Shown here in pieces: positions 27,401 through 34,244 of a stretch of DNA of 64,000 nucleotides. The DNA comes from Streptomyces sp. NBC_00370 (GTDB taxonomy: Bacteria > Actinomycetota > Actinomycetes > Streptomycetales > Streptomycetaceae): contig NZ_CP107968.1 of assembly GCF_036084755.1 (NCBI RefSeq), positions 8,192,001-8,256,000 of the forward strand. Reading direction: 5' to 3'. Made by a program: the position numbers and the translations under genes. The stretch's first letter is position 1, and each line of letters begins with the position of its first letter. Below the pieces are notes generated by a model. That model searched no databases, was not told the DNA's origin, and saw only the letters and a list, made by a program, of their open reading frames with translations.

Positions 27401-30400
27401 TTCGGGGTGAGCGAGCCGGCCAGCTGCGCGCTGGCGTCCGTGAAGAGCCAAATCGGCCATCTGGGCGCTGCGGCAGGGGTGATCGGGCTGGTCCGTGCCG
27501 TGCTGGCGGTGCACCACGGGCTCATCCCGCCCAATGCCGACTTCCGTGCCCTGAATCCCGCGATAGGGCCGGACGCCGGTCCGTTCTACATCCCGGCGCA
27601 GCCGCGCCCGTGGCCGGCGGGCCGTCCCCGGGTGGCGGCGGTGAGCAGCTTCGGGATCGGCGGGACGAACGCGCATGTGGTGCTGGAGGCGGACCGGGAC
27701 TCTCCGGACACCGGAACCGGCCTGGCGGGTTCAGCTGCGGTGCCCGCGTGCCTGGTGCTGTCGGGCCACTCCCACACCGCTGTGCGCGCCGACGCCGAGC
27801 GGATCGCGGACTACCTCACCGCGCAGCCGCAGGCGTACCCGCAGGTGGTACGGCATCTGCGGGCAGGCCGCCCGCAAGGCCCCTGGCGGATGGCCACGGT
27901 CTGCGAGGATTCCGCCGCCGCGGTGACGTGGCTGCGTACGGCCGAGCCGACCATGGTCGAGGACGTCTCATCTCCGACCCCGGTCGACCCGGACGATCAG
28001 CCCGCTCCGGTCCTGGTTGCCGCGTGGCTGGCGGGGGAGTCCGTCGTCTGGCCCGCAGGACCGGCACAAGCGCCGTGGGACTTTCCGCCGCCCTCCTTCG
28101 ACCTGGCCGACTACGACTTCGCGCGCCTCCCGACAGCCGCGCCTGCCCCGGCGGTTCCTGCGCTCCCCGCCGCCCCCGCCTCCGTACCGGCGCGGTTGCC
28201 CGAGGGGGAGTGGCTACGGCAGCCGACCTGGACCCGGCGACGGCGCGCCGACGCCGGGGAGGCGTCCCCCGTCCAACGGTTGCTTGTCCTCGTAACCGAG
28301 GAGACGGCCTCCGCCGACACCGTCGGTGCCTTCGCCGCCGGGTACGCCCGGGTCGTACGAGTCCGCGCGGCGAAGGGCTTCGCCCGCCTCGACGAGAACG
28401 ACTTCGCGCTGGATCCGGCCGACCCGACAGCCCTGCGTCAACTCCTCGACGTACTACCGCAGGACGGACCGCACGACGGCATCGACTGGGTGCACGCGCT
28501 CCCGCTGTCGGTAGCCGGCCCGGTCGGTGCGCCGACTCTGGAACGCGCTCGGCGGGCCTGCCTCGACGCACCCGCCGCACTGGCCCAGGCCCTCGCGGGG
28601 CGCACGGATGTGCACTGCTGGTGGCTGTCCTACGGTGCCCGGCCGGTCGAGGGTCCGGTATCGCGTCCCGAACTCGCCCTGCTGGCGGGCATCACGGAGG
28701 TGGCCTCGCAGGAGGCGCTGTCCGAGGGCACCTGGCTTGATCTCCCTACCGCCGACCTGACCCGGTGGGCCGCCACGGTGGCCCGTCTCATCGCTGCCGC
28801 GCCCGCGTTGCCACGCCAGTTGGTGTTGCGACAGGGCTACTGGTGGGAGCAGTCGTCCGTACCGCTCCATGCGGCAGCGGGGGATGCGGGTCCGGTCATG
28901 GTCCCCGAGGGGGCTGTGTATCTCGTGCTCGGCGGGACGGGTGGGATAGGGCGCGCCGCCGCGCGGTGGTTGCTGGAACGTGGTGCGGGAAGGGTGTTGC
29001 TGCTCGCGAGGCAGCCGGAGTTGCCCGAGGAACTCGAACCATGGTCCGGCCGAGTCGAGTTGGTGGGAGCTGATCTGTCCGAGCTGAAGCCCGATGAGGT
29101 GTTGGCCCGGATCGGTGCGTCTACGGACCGGCTGGACGGTGTGGTGCATGCGGCGGGGGTGGCGGCGGGCGGTCTGATAGCCCGGCGCGACGCTGCGGCG
29201 GTGCGGGATGCCACGGCGGCGAAGCTGAACGGGGCACTGCTGATCGAGGAGTTGGTCCGCCGCTACGCACCGGCCGTGGTCCTTTACTGTTCCTCGATGT
29301 CGGCGCAGCTCGGCGGGGTCGGCCAACTCGACTACGCCGCAGCGGGAGCGGCGCTGGACGCCTTCGCCCACCACCGGTCCGCCGACCTGGAGAGCACGGT
29401 GCGGATGACGGTCGACTGGGACGTGTGGCGGGAGTCGGGGATGGCGCTGCGGGCCCCGGCGTCGGACGTACGGCATCAGGCGCACTTGGCGGTGGGCCTG
29501 ACGACGGCCGAGGCTGAGCGGGTGTTCGACCGCGTTCTTGGCTCTGGCCTGCCGCATCTCCTGGTCTCCACGACGGATCTGCGGGAGTCCGAGACGTTCT
29601 ACGCCCCGCCGCGGCTCCCGGTGGCGGAGGTGGCCGCCACACCCGCACCTGCCGATCCGGCGACGGAGGAGGATCCGGCCGGTCTGCTGGCTGGCCTGCT
29701 CTGCGAGTGGCTGGGGGTCGAAGACCTGGACCCCGCGGAGTCGTTGTACGACCTGGGTGCGGACTCGCTGACGATGCTGGACTTGATCGGGGCGGTCAAG
29801 CAGCACTTCGGGGTGGAGCTGGAGCTGTCCCGGCTCAGTCACCGCGTGGGGCTTGACGAGGTGCTGGAGCGTTTGCGGGAGGCGGCGCCGCAGCCGGCAG
29901 CCGCGGACGGTGTTCCGCTGGAGGTGTGGCAGGAAGGTACCGGGTCGGACGTGCTGTGTCTGGTGCACCCGGTCGGCGGGGACATCCAGGCGTACCGGAC
30001 GCTGGTGTCGGCGCTCGACCCACGGCTGACGGTCTGCTTGGTGGCGGATCCCGCGCTGCGTGACGCACACGGTCCCGAGTGGAGTCTGCCGGAGCGGGCC
30101 CGGCACTACGACGCGGCGCTGCGGGCCCACTTGGGGGACGGCGTACACCGGGTGAGTCTGGCCGGCTGGTCGTTCGGCGGCTGGGTGGCGTTCGAGATGG
30201 CGGCGCTGGCAGAGCGGGAGGGACGGCCGGTGGACGGTGTGTTTCTCCTGGACCCGCCGCCGCCCGGTTCGGGCGCGCGTTTCCAGGACTACGACGAGTC
30301 CCAGTTGGAGGCGCTGTTCACGCACGAGCTGGGTCACACACCGGGGGACACCCCGAGCGGGGAGGCGGGAGCGTACGCCGAGCGTCTCGCCCGGTGCTGC

Positions 30401-30721
30401 CGTGCCAACCTGCGCAGCATGGCCGCGCACACCCTGCCGCGACTGACCACCACCCCGGTGCGCACCTGGCTGGCCACCCGCCCGGTGGCCGGCCTGCCGC
30501 CCGCGGCCGGCCCGGTGCGGGACCATCCCGCGCTGTGGCGGCCGTATCTGCCGGACGGGAGCTCCTGGCATCTGCTGGAGACCACGCACTACGGCATCGT
30601 GACCGCACCCCACGCACAGGCGGTGGCCGAGGCGATCAACTCGGCGTCGGCCGCCCGGCCGTCCGCCACCTCCACGGGCGATTCCACCCACGTCTCACGT
30701 CACACCTCACAAGGAGATTGA
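21416..30721 (+). CDS. Hybrid NRPS-PKS, A-PCP-C-A-PCP-KS-KR-ACP-TE
   Basis: This is a 3101-residue assembly line. Domains in order: starter adenylation (about 15-490, TSGTTG at 162-167; by-eye code DAFVLGVTFK), PCP (Ser554), condensation (HHIAVDG at 740-746), adenylation (about 1060-1560; code DVQFIAHVVK, a proline code), PCP (Ser1604), ketosynthase (about 1680-2092; Cys1841, His1977, His2015), a linker without acyltransferase (about 2095-2260), ketoreductase (GGTGGIG from 2506, Tyr2640), ACP (Ser2784) and thioesterase (Ser2919 in GWSFGG, His3058). Two features are unusual: no AT, and Gly2644 where ketoreductases usually have Asn. There is no upstream condensation domain, so this protein likely starts the chain. 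The expected product is aminoacyl-prolyl-beta-hydroxy acid. Confidence 0.95.
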   Translation: MRPSQDSAGVTPAGLAERVHEQALRSPHAPAVADGGRTLDYAAVDATGAAVADALSHAGVSPGQAVAVCLPRSWQLVCVMLGVLRLGARVVPLDAQSPPARRDHILRDSGSVVVIHTGEAPQGLPETVRPLTADALLPSGDSVSGTAGAPAAPGPVSFLFYTSGTTGRPKGVEVPDAGILRLALPGYIDLSSGARYACLSNPAFDALSFEVWAPLLTGGCCVILGDDAVQTPYELAAALLRERIDTVFVTVALFNAVVEAVPDCFAAARQVLVGGERLNGRIIRDWYRHNAASTTRLHNVYGPTETSTFALCYPIPRDFTGDEVPIGRPLPRTTALLVPADGGREAAPGEVAELYLAGEAVAVGYRALPQETERRFVTLPWYDGGQARFYRTGDLVSADAEGELVFVGRADRQVKVRGFRIEPGELERHITTHPAVRQAYVCVRREKTGTNELLAYVVLGGEVSYEEFDQHLAAGLPAYMRPHHTYCVAELPLNANGKVDQAVLLRRTDPPWRPAGDDGPVSPWQRDVLDLAAEMLGTSRPRLGDRWIAAGGDSLKALRLRFEVRRRWSCELSSSAVMRGDFAEMAAEIAAARQRGGNDDGSPYPPVPAPSAARSAPATAEQQRLWLLQQRSPSSRAHLVGAAFRVDGVVDVGLLRQALAALVERHVALRTGFEAQPDGLFQVVGDPYDPWTESSAVDGEPGPAVAERFFAEPFDLARPRMLRACWLPRPGGGELLLHLHHIAVDGWSLNVLFQELSAEYARATGDADTNPPVARRAPTPLDFAGWQAQWFTRPAYEALRDELCTHHERVADEPERLPSRGEGGLGAVRLLHTSLDAAQRAQADRLCAELGLTRFELLLGIFAWGVYGATGLTRPRVAAPVANRPVGEFADSVGMFANTVLLPLAVAPGEQLRDQAARLGAGAREVLDRQDVTLADVLADVSPYGDGAPFDFLFVLENTDFRALDLPGCAVRPWWPVPAEAKCPMTLSVVEDAGALECLWEYADGYFTADEVSAMADMFRRALDLLTDDTTADTTDVAAPYRRSLPDHGRGAAVTPAWSTVAEGFARQVARTPDAPAVVAGDRAVDYAELDALAQTLALRLSAAHPDETDDGGPRCVALHLEPSVEHVVALLALARLNWTIVPLDPAYPAGLLRHVLTQSQPLCVLVPPSGAAPLEGADLAELPRYEVDLSAPAPSGRGPLPGHDGARPLYTLFTSGSTGTPKGVQVPDRTLSNLLQWQAEAGGLGAAAVTQQFSMLSFDVSFQEVFGTLCGGGRLHLVRPGWRQDVPALLEQLESAGVERIFMPYVALQLLAEHGVHLGRFPSRLREVIVAGEQLVCTEAVRQWFAGLPGVRLFNHYGPTETHVVSSLCLDGDPLRWPERPAIGAPVANALLRVVDEGGLPLPPGRAGELLIGGLMATRCYLGAAASDTSRFVELSELGLFYRTGDRARFDDEGVLHYLGRTDQQIKLSGHRVELAQVEAALMRHPQIVGAVVTHDGKELVACLQCREKAPSVTELAAHLSALLPAFIQIRRFRELDTLPHTPSGKLDRANALRAPGRELGVGTASGAAALTGVETRLAAAFEAVTGRTVGADETFFDAGASSLSLMRFHLRCTTELGLRFTVADLFEYVTIRRLARFVEQGREPAARPAQEPAAVRDEALPAAGPHGAGASYAGGVPSDEPIAVIGMAVRLPGARDLAEFWQLVETAGRGVEHFEAADGLVGARSQMEGMLAFDPERFGISRQDARLMDPQQRHLLMSCVEALAHAGITGATAGQVGRVGLVAGAGENTYFQEMLREADPERLPDAFQWALHHEKDFLATKVAYRLDLTGPAFTTQAACASSLVAVHVAAGLLRQGDADVMLAGGVLVDTTMRDGYRYQPQHIFSPDGHCRPFSDDAGGTIGGSGVGVVVLKPLRAALRDGDTVYARITGSALNNDGAEKLSYSAPSVAGQREVIRSALRRSGRTGSDLGYVEAHGTGTRLGDPIEVEALRQAFGVSEPASCALASVKSQIGHLGAAAGVIGLVRAVLAVHHGLIPPNADFRALNPAIGPDAGPFYIPAQPRPWPAGRPRVAAVSSFGIGGTNAHVVLEADRDSPDTGTGLAGSAAVPACLVLSGHSHTAVRADAERIADYLTAQPQAYPQVVRHLRAGRPQGPWRMATVCEDSAAAVTWLRTAEPTMVEDVSSPTPVDPDDQPAPVLVAAWLAGESVVWPAGPAQAPWDFPPPSFDLADYDFARLPTAAPAPAVPALPAAPASVPARLPEGEWLRQPTWTRRRRADAGEASPVQRLLVLVTEETASADTVGAFAAGYARVVRVRAAKGFARLDENDFALDPADPTALRQLLDVLPQDGPHDGIDWVHALPLSVAGPVGAPTLERARRACLDAPAALAQALAGRTDVHCWWLSYGARPVEGPVSRPELALLAGITEVASQEALSEGTWLDLPTADLTRWAATVARLIAAAPALPRQLVLRQGYWWEQSSVPLHAAAGDAGPVMVPEGAVYLVLGGTGGIGRAAARWLLERGAGRVLLLARQPELPEELEPWSGRVELVGADLSELKPDEVLARIGASTDRLDGVVHAAGVAAGGLIARRDAAAVRDATAAKLNGALLIEELVRRYAPAVVLYCSSMSAQLGGVGQLDYAAAGAALDAFAHHRSADLESTVRMTVDWDVWRESGMALRAPASDVRHQAHLAVGLTTAEAERVFDRVLGSGLPHLLVSTTDLRESETFYAPPRLPVAEVAATPAPADPATEEDPAGLLAGLLCEWLGVEDLDPAESLYDLGADSLTMLDLIGAVKQHFGVELELSRLSHRVGLDEVLERLREAAPQPAAADGVPLEVWQEGTGSDVLCLVHPVGGDIQAYRTLVSALDPRLTVCLVADPALRDAHGPEWSLPERARHYDAALRAHLGDGVHRVSLAGWSFGGWVAFEMAALAEREGRPVDGVFLLDPPPPGSGARFQDYDESQLEALFTHELGHTPGDTPSGEAGAYAERLARCCRANLRSMAAHTLPRLTTTPVRTWLATRPVAGLPPAAGPVRDHPALWRPYLPDGSSWHLLETTHYGIVTAPHAQAVAEAINSASAARPSATSTGDSTHVSRHTSQGD

Positions 30722-30725
30722 GCAC

Positions 30726-31598
30726 ATGGAGAGTTACGAGCTGGAGGCGGTCGGCGCCGTCACGACCCGGCCCGCCGTGCAGTACCGGACGATCGAGGTG
30801 GCACCGGTCACGCCGCTGATCGGTGCCGAGGTCAGCGGGGCCGACCTGTCCGCCGAGCTGCCGCCGGACCAACTGGCCGAGATCAAGGAGGCGTTCCTGC
30901 GCCACCATGTGCTGGTCTTCCGCGACCAGACCATCTCCCAGGACGACCACAAGCGCTTTGCCGGGCACTTCGGTCCGCTGCGGCCCGTCAACCCGCCCCC
31001 GCCGGACGGCGATCCGTACATCCTGGAGATCAGTACCGACAAGGCGGCGGACAATGTCGCGGGTAACGGCTGGCATGCGGACGGTACCGCCGACGCGGAG
31101 CCTTCTCTCGGGTCGATGCTGTACATCACGCGTGTCCCCGAGGGAGGCAGCGGCGGCGACACGCTGTTCGCCAACATGCACCTCGCGTACGAGATGCTGT
31201 CACCGGCGCTGCGGGGAATGCTGGAGGGCATGACGGCCGTCCATGACGGGCTGATCGCCTTCAAGGGGTACACCCCTCCGGCGGACTATGTCATTCCCAA
31301 GGCGGAGCACCCGTTGGTGGTGCGTCACCCGGAGACCGACCGCAGGGTCCTCTACGTCAACGGCGCCTACACCGCCCGGATCCCGCAGCTGTCGCCGGAC
31401 GAGAGCGAGGCGCTGCTGGCGATGCTGTGCGAGATCCCCGCCCGCCGCCCGATGCTGAGCTGCCGGGTCCGCTGGGCCCCGAACACCCTGGTCTTCTGGG
31501 ACAACCGCTGTGTCCAGCACCACGCGGTCTACGACTACTACCCGCTGACGCGCTACGGCCGACGGGTGGCGATCGACGGAGGCCCCCTGAAAGCCTGA
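30726..31598 (+). CDS. TauD/TfdA-type Fe(II)/2-oxoglutarate dioxygenase
   Basis: This 290-residue protein of the taurine dioxygenase family keeps the iron triad: His117 and Asp119 in GNGWHADG, and His265 in DNRCVQHHAVYDYY. Arg279/Arg280 are placed to bind 2-oxoglutarate. HHVLVFRDQTISQDDHKRFA is the typical N-terminal helix region. It begins four bases after the NRPS-PKS stop, with AAGGAG inside the 3' end of that gene, so it is the last gene of the operon. In this context it most likely hydroxylates a residue of the peptide, for example the pyrrolidine ring of the proline unit. Confidence 0.93.
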   Translation: MESYELEAVGAVTTRPAVQYRTIEVAPVTPLIGAEVSGADLSAELPPDQLAEIKEAFLRHHVLVFRDQTISQDDHKRFAGHFGPLRPVNPPPPDGDPYILEISTDKAADNVAGNGWHADGTADAEPSLGSMLYITRVPEGGSGGDTLFANMHLAYEMLSPALRGMLEGMTAVHDGLIAFKGYTPPADYVIPKAEHPLVVRHPETDRRVLYVNGAYTARIPQLSPDESEALLAMLCEIPARRPMLSCRVRWAPNTLVFWDNRCVQHHAVYDYYPLTRYGRRVAIDGGPLKA

Positions 31599-31643
31599 TC
31601 GGACCGGCGGCCCGGCGGTGGTGCCTGGCAACGCGCTGAAGCA

Positions 31644-32078
31644 TCACCGCTGACGCACTTGATCAGGCGCGCTCCGGCGGGTCCGTTGGGTGCGCCGCGC
31701 TCCGATCATGCTGAGGAGACCGGCGACGAAGGCAAGTACGAGTCCGGCGGTCATCACGACATTGCCGGTCACGGTGCCGAGGTTGTGTGAGGTCAGGTTG
31801 GGCGTCAACTGACCGGCCAGGGTGCCGACGCCGACGATCCAGAACGCGATGAACACTCCGAAGGCGGGGTGCCACCACCAGCGGGCGGTGAGCAGCACGA
31901 GCACACCGAACACGACGATGAAGGCGATGCCGGGCGGGAAGACGACGCCGAAGGGCGGCAGAGCATCGGCGAATGTGGACGGGTCGGCGAACCACTGGAC
32001 GACCAGGCCCACGACACCGACGAGCAGACCGGCGAGGGAGAGGAGAGTGTTACGGCTGAGTTGACGCGGACGGAGCAT
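31644..32078 (-). CDS. Four-helix membrane protein, unknown function
   Basis: This 144-residue protein has four hydrophobic segments (from LLSLAGLLVGVVGLVVQWFA, GIAFIVVFGVLVLLTARWWW, VFIAFWIVGVGTLAG and VVMTAGLVLAFVAGLLSMI) and a basic Arg-rich tail. I chose the ATG at 32078 because GAGGA lies eight bases upstream; the frame's GTG at 32093 has no ribosome site. It lies 22 bases after the next gene on the same strand, which also encodes a four-helix membrane protein, so the two probably form an operon. I do not recognise the family. Its stop faces the oxygenase gene of the NRPS operon. Confidence 0.7.
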   Translation of the reverse strand: MLRPRQLSRNTLLSLAGLLVGVVGLVVQWFADPSTFADALPPFGVVFPPGIAFIVVFGVLVLLTARWWWHPAFGVFIAFWIVGVGTLAGQLTPNLTSHNLGTVTGNVVMTAGLVLAFVAGLLSMIGARRTQRTRRSAPDQVRQR

Positions 32079-32100
32079 GATCAGTTTCCTCACGGTGGGG

Positions 32101-32502
32101 TCAACGGGGCGTGCGGCGTCCGGAGATGGCCGAGGCTGTCGCGAAGGAGGCAGCTGCTACGAAGCTGAGCAGCTGTAACCAGCCGGCGGTGAAGTCCACT
32201 GCGCGGTCCGGCCGGATCAGCCGGGCGGCGAACGCGGGCGCGGCGAGCCCACCGGCGATGAAGAAGACGCTCATGGTGACGATGAGCAGCGGAGTGAACC
32301 GCCACCGGACGAGCGCCACCATGACGGCCAACGCGAGGTCGATGAACGGGCCCGGACCGTCGTAACCGGGCGCTTCGTCGCCGATGGCGGCCAGGACCAG
32401 AGCTACGCAGGTGGCGGTGAGAAACATCCGGTGCCGGCCCTGCGCGTGACCGATGGCGGTCCAGGCCGACCGGAGTTCACCGGGCGGCGTATGAGCTGTC
32501 AC
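32101..32502 (-). CDS. Four-helix membrane protein, unknown function
   Basis: This 133-residue protein has hydrophobic segments at about residues 26-42, 52-66, 71-92 and 105-125, and a short basic C terminus. The start is GTG at 32502 with AAGGAAGGGG upstream. It is first in a probable two-gene operon with the membrane protein ending at 31644. I recognise no family signature. The nearby NRPS operon converges from the other side, so a link to the pathway is not implied. Confidence 0.65.
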   Translation of the reverse strand: MTAHTPPGELRSAWTAIGHAQGRHRMFLTATCVALVLAAIGDEAPGYDGPGPFIDLALAVMVALVRWRFTPLLIVTMSVFFIAGGLAAPAFAARLIRPDRAVDFTAGWLQLLSFVAAASFATASAISGRRTPR

Positions 32503-32731
32503 GAGGCCCCTTCCTTTGCCGGGTGGTGCGGTGGTGTGTTGGCAGTGTTGATGCCATCAAGTCCCCACCTCCCGCGCTGAATCGGACTGCCGGCGGTGGC
32601 CGGTGCCGTCGCACCATCCTCTGTGGCGGCGCGGCTGCCGTCGTCGTATGACGGGCGGCTTCCCGGGTACACCGCTCGGCGTAGCCGGGCGGTGTACGAA
32701 GCACGACGGTCCGGATCGATATCGTGACCAC
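32503..32731. other. Divergent intergenic region
   Basis: This is the gap between the membrane-protein operon and the acetyltransferase gene. TATCGT at 32720-32725 lies six bases before the ATG at 32732 and fits a leaderless transcript; no good -35 is seen. Nothing else is recognised. Confidence 0.3.
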
Positions 32732-33247
32732 ATGACTGAGTTGACAGCCCCGACCACCCGCCTGCACTCCGCCTGGCTCCAGGCGCATGCGGAGTGGGGT
32801 CCCGGTCTCCACGAGGACGGATTCGGACTGCGGCCGTCCGACGAGGTCGAGTCGCCGGCCGGGTTCGCGGCCTGGGTAGCGTTGCTGGCTGACGCATCGA
32901 CGCCGAAAGCGGTAGCGGCCGGTCAGGGGTGTACGTACCGCTGGATCGTCGAGGGCGACCGGGTGCACGGCGGGATCGCGTTGCGGCACGGGCCGAACGA
33001 CGAGGTCCGGCAGTTCGGCCACATCGGTTACGGCATCCGGCCGTCCTCACGACAGCGCGGCCTGGCCACGTGGGCGCTGGGCCAGATCCTCGACGAGGCA
33101 CGAGCGCTCGGCCTGGACCAGGTGCTGATCGTCTGCGAGGTCGACAACCTCGCCTCGGTGAAGACGATCGAGCGTCACGGCGGTGTCTTCGAAGAGATCA
33201 GGGACACCGAACACAGTCCCGTGCGGCGCTACTGGATCAAGATCTAG
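32732..33247 (+). CDS. GNAT family N-acetyltransferase
   Basis: This 171-residue GNAT-fold acyltransferase has YRWIVEGDRVHGGIALRHGP as strands 2-4, then HIGYGIRPSSRQRGLATWAL, whose Q/R-x-x-G-x-A motif binds acetyl-CoA. VLIVCEVDNLASVKTIERHGG is the typical C-terminal part. The acceptor is unknown. The ATG at 32732 has no ribosome site but sits six bases after a TANNNT element, suggesting a leaderless mRNA. The frame opens earlier, at 32603, with unrelated text. Confidence 0.88.
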   Translation: MTELTAPTTRLHSAWLQAHAEWGPGLHEDGFGLRPSDEVESPAGFAAWVALLADASTPKAVAAGQGCTYRWIVEGDRVHGGIALRHGPNDEVRQFGHIGYGIRPSSRQRGLATWALGQILDEARALGLDQVLIVCEVDNLASVKTIERHGGVFEEIRDTEHSPVRRYWIKI

Positions 33248-33295
33248 GTTCTTGATCTTGCCGACCGGGCACGAGCACGATCTACCGCCGGCGTA

Positions 33296-33907
33296 CTAGG
33301 CGGGGGCGTCTAGCGCATTGGCGGCCATTCGGTCGGCGAGCCCCGATCGCACGGCGCTGCCCGCGGAACTGCCGGGTTTGCGTACGGCCTGGGCCTGGAA
33401 GCACGACAGGAACTGCTCGGCGAGGTCGAGCCGGGGGTAGCGTTCCAGCACCTCGGCCCGGAAACCGGCCGGGTAGTCGTCCGCCTCCTTCCCGATGACC
33501 TCGGTCGCTGTGGCGCGGGCGAGCAGGTGTCCTTCGGGGTCCGCCGACACGTCCACCTGCGGCCACATATGCCGGACGATCACGTTCGACAGGCGCTCGC
33601 GGCGCTCGGCCGGCCATCCGGCGCCCGCCGCGAAGACCTGCGCGACATGGCCGCCCGCCTCCTCGAACGCGACGGTGTGGCTGTCGAACACCGGCACCAG
33701 CCCGACGTCGTGGAACAGCGCCGCGACGTAGAGGAGTTCGGGGTCGAAGGGAATGCCGTCCGCCACGCCGCGAGCGGCAGCCCACACGTAGGCGCGCAGC
33801 GAATGGTTGAGCAGCGCGGTGGAGAGGTAGGCGGTCGCCACCTCCAGGGCGGCGGCCGACGTCACACCGTCGGGTACGGGGACGGTGTCGAGCGACATAC
33901 GGGTCAC
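33296..33907 (-). CDS. HD domain protein
   Basis: This 203-residue metal-dependent HD-domain protein has the first His in LLNHSLRAYVWA and the paired His-Asp in YVAALFHDVGLVPVF; later His residues are in HTVAFEEAGGHVAQ and VIVRHMWP. The layout resembles cyanamide hydratase-like or phosphohydrolase HD proteins, but the substrate cannot be read from the sequence. The start is GTG at 33907 with GAGGAAGG upstream; the ATG at 33898 is an alternative. It faces away from the LacI control region. Confidence 0.82.
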   Translation of the reverse strand: MTRMSLDTVPVPDGVTSAAALEVATAYLSTALLNHSLRAYVWAAARGVADGIPFDPELLYVAALFHDVGLVPVFDSHTVAFEEAGGHVAQVFAAGAGWPAERRERLSNVIVRHMWPQVDVSADPEGHLLARATATEVIGKEADDYPAGFRAEVLERYPRLDLAEQFLSCFQAQAVRKPGSSAGSAVRSGLADRMAANALDAPA

Positions 33908-34091
33908 TGGGGGCCTTCCTCTGCAGGGCTGTCCGACACGATGCGGATGTTCGTTCTATCGCACCTGTCGTCGTCGGCCGCGAAGGCCACCGGTGTTTCG
34001 GCGAGCGTACGCACATCCCCGCGCCGGTGCCCATCCCGGTCCCGGTCCCTGTCCCGGCCCCGAAGCGGCCCAGATCACATCGCTCCGCCTA

Positions 34092-34120
34092 TTGACGCCT
34101 GTAGTTCAAACCGGTTTAGT
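34092..34120 (+). promoter_or_regulatory. Promoter with LacI-type operator in its spacer
   Basis: TTGACG (34092-34097) and TTTAGT (34115-34120) are 17 bp apart. The perfect palindrome AAACCGGTTT (34108-34117) overlaps the spacer and the -10 element, the normal place for a LacI-family operator. This predicts autoregulation of the regulator and repression of the sugar operon. Confidence 0.6.
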
Positions 34121-34140
34121 AAGCGCCGGTCGGTCGTTTA

Positions 34141-34206
34141 AAGCGGTTTAGAAGCCGCTTGAACGGTCCGGCGTTTGAACGGACCGGCGGTTGAACGGAC
34201 CGGTCC
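34141..34206 (+). repeat. Palindrome plus three 16-bp tandem repeats
   Basis: AAGCGG (34141-34146) and CCGCTT (34155-34160) form an inverted repeat. It is followed by three consecutive 16-bp units beginning TTGAACGG at 34159, 34175 and 34191. Units two and three share TTGAACGGACCGG. The last unit ends in the palindrome GGACCGGTCC (34197-34206). They lie in the 5' leader of the LacI gene. Confidence 0.75.
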
Positions 34207-34244
34207 GAGGACGAACACAGGAACCACAGAGAGCGGAGGGCGTC

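Noticed and set aside
25001..27676. 891-codon minus-strand open frame across the NRPS-PKS
   Set aside because: It is antisense to adenylation and ketosynthase domains, its composition is Arg/Pro/Gly/His-rich, and no domain is recognisable.
28454..30691. 745-codon minus-strand open frame across the KR-ACP-TE end
   Set aside because: It is a shadow frame; the sense strand carries intact KR, ACP and TE motifs.
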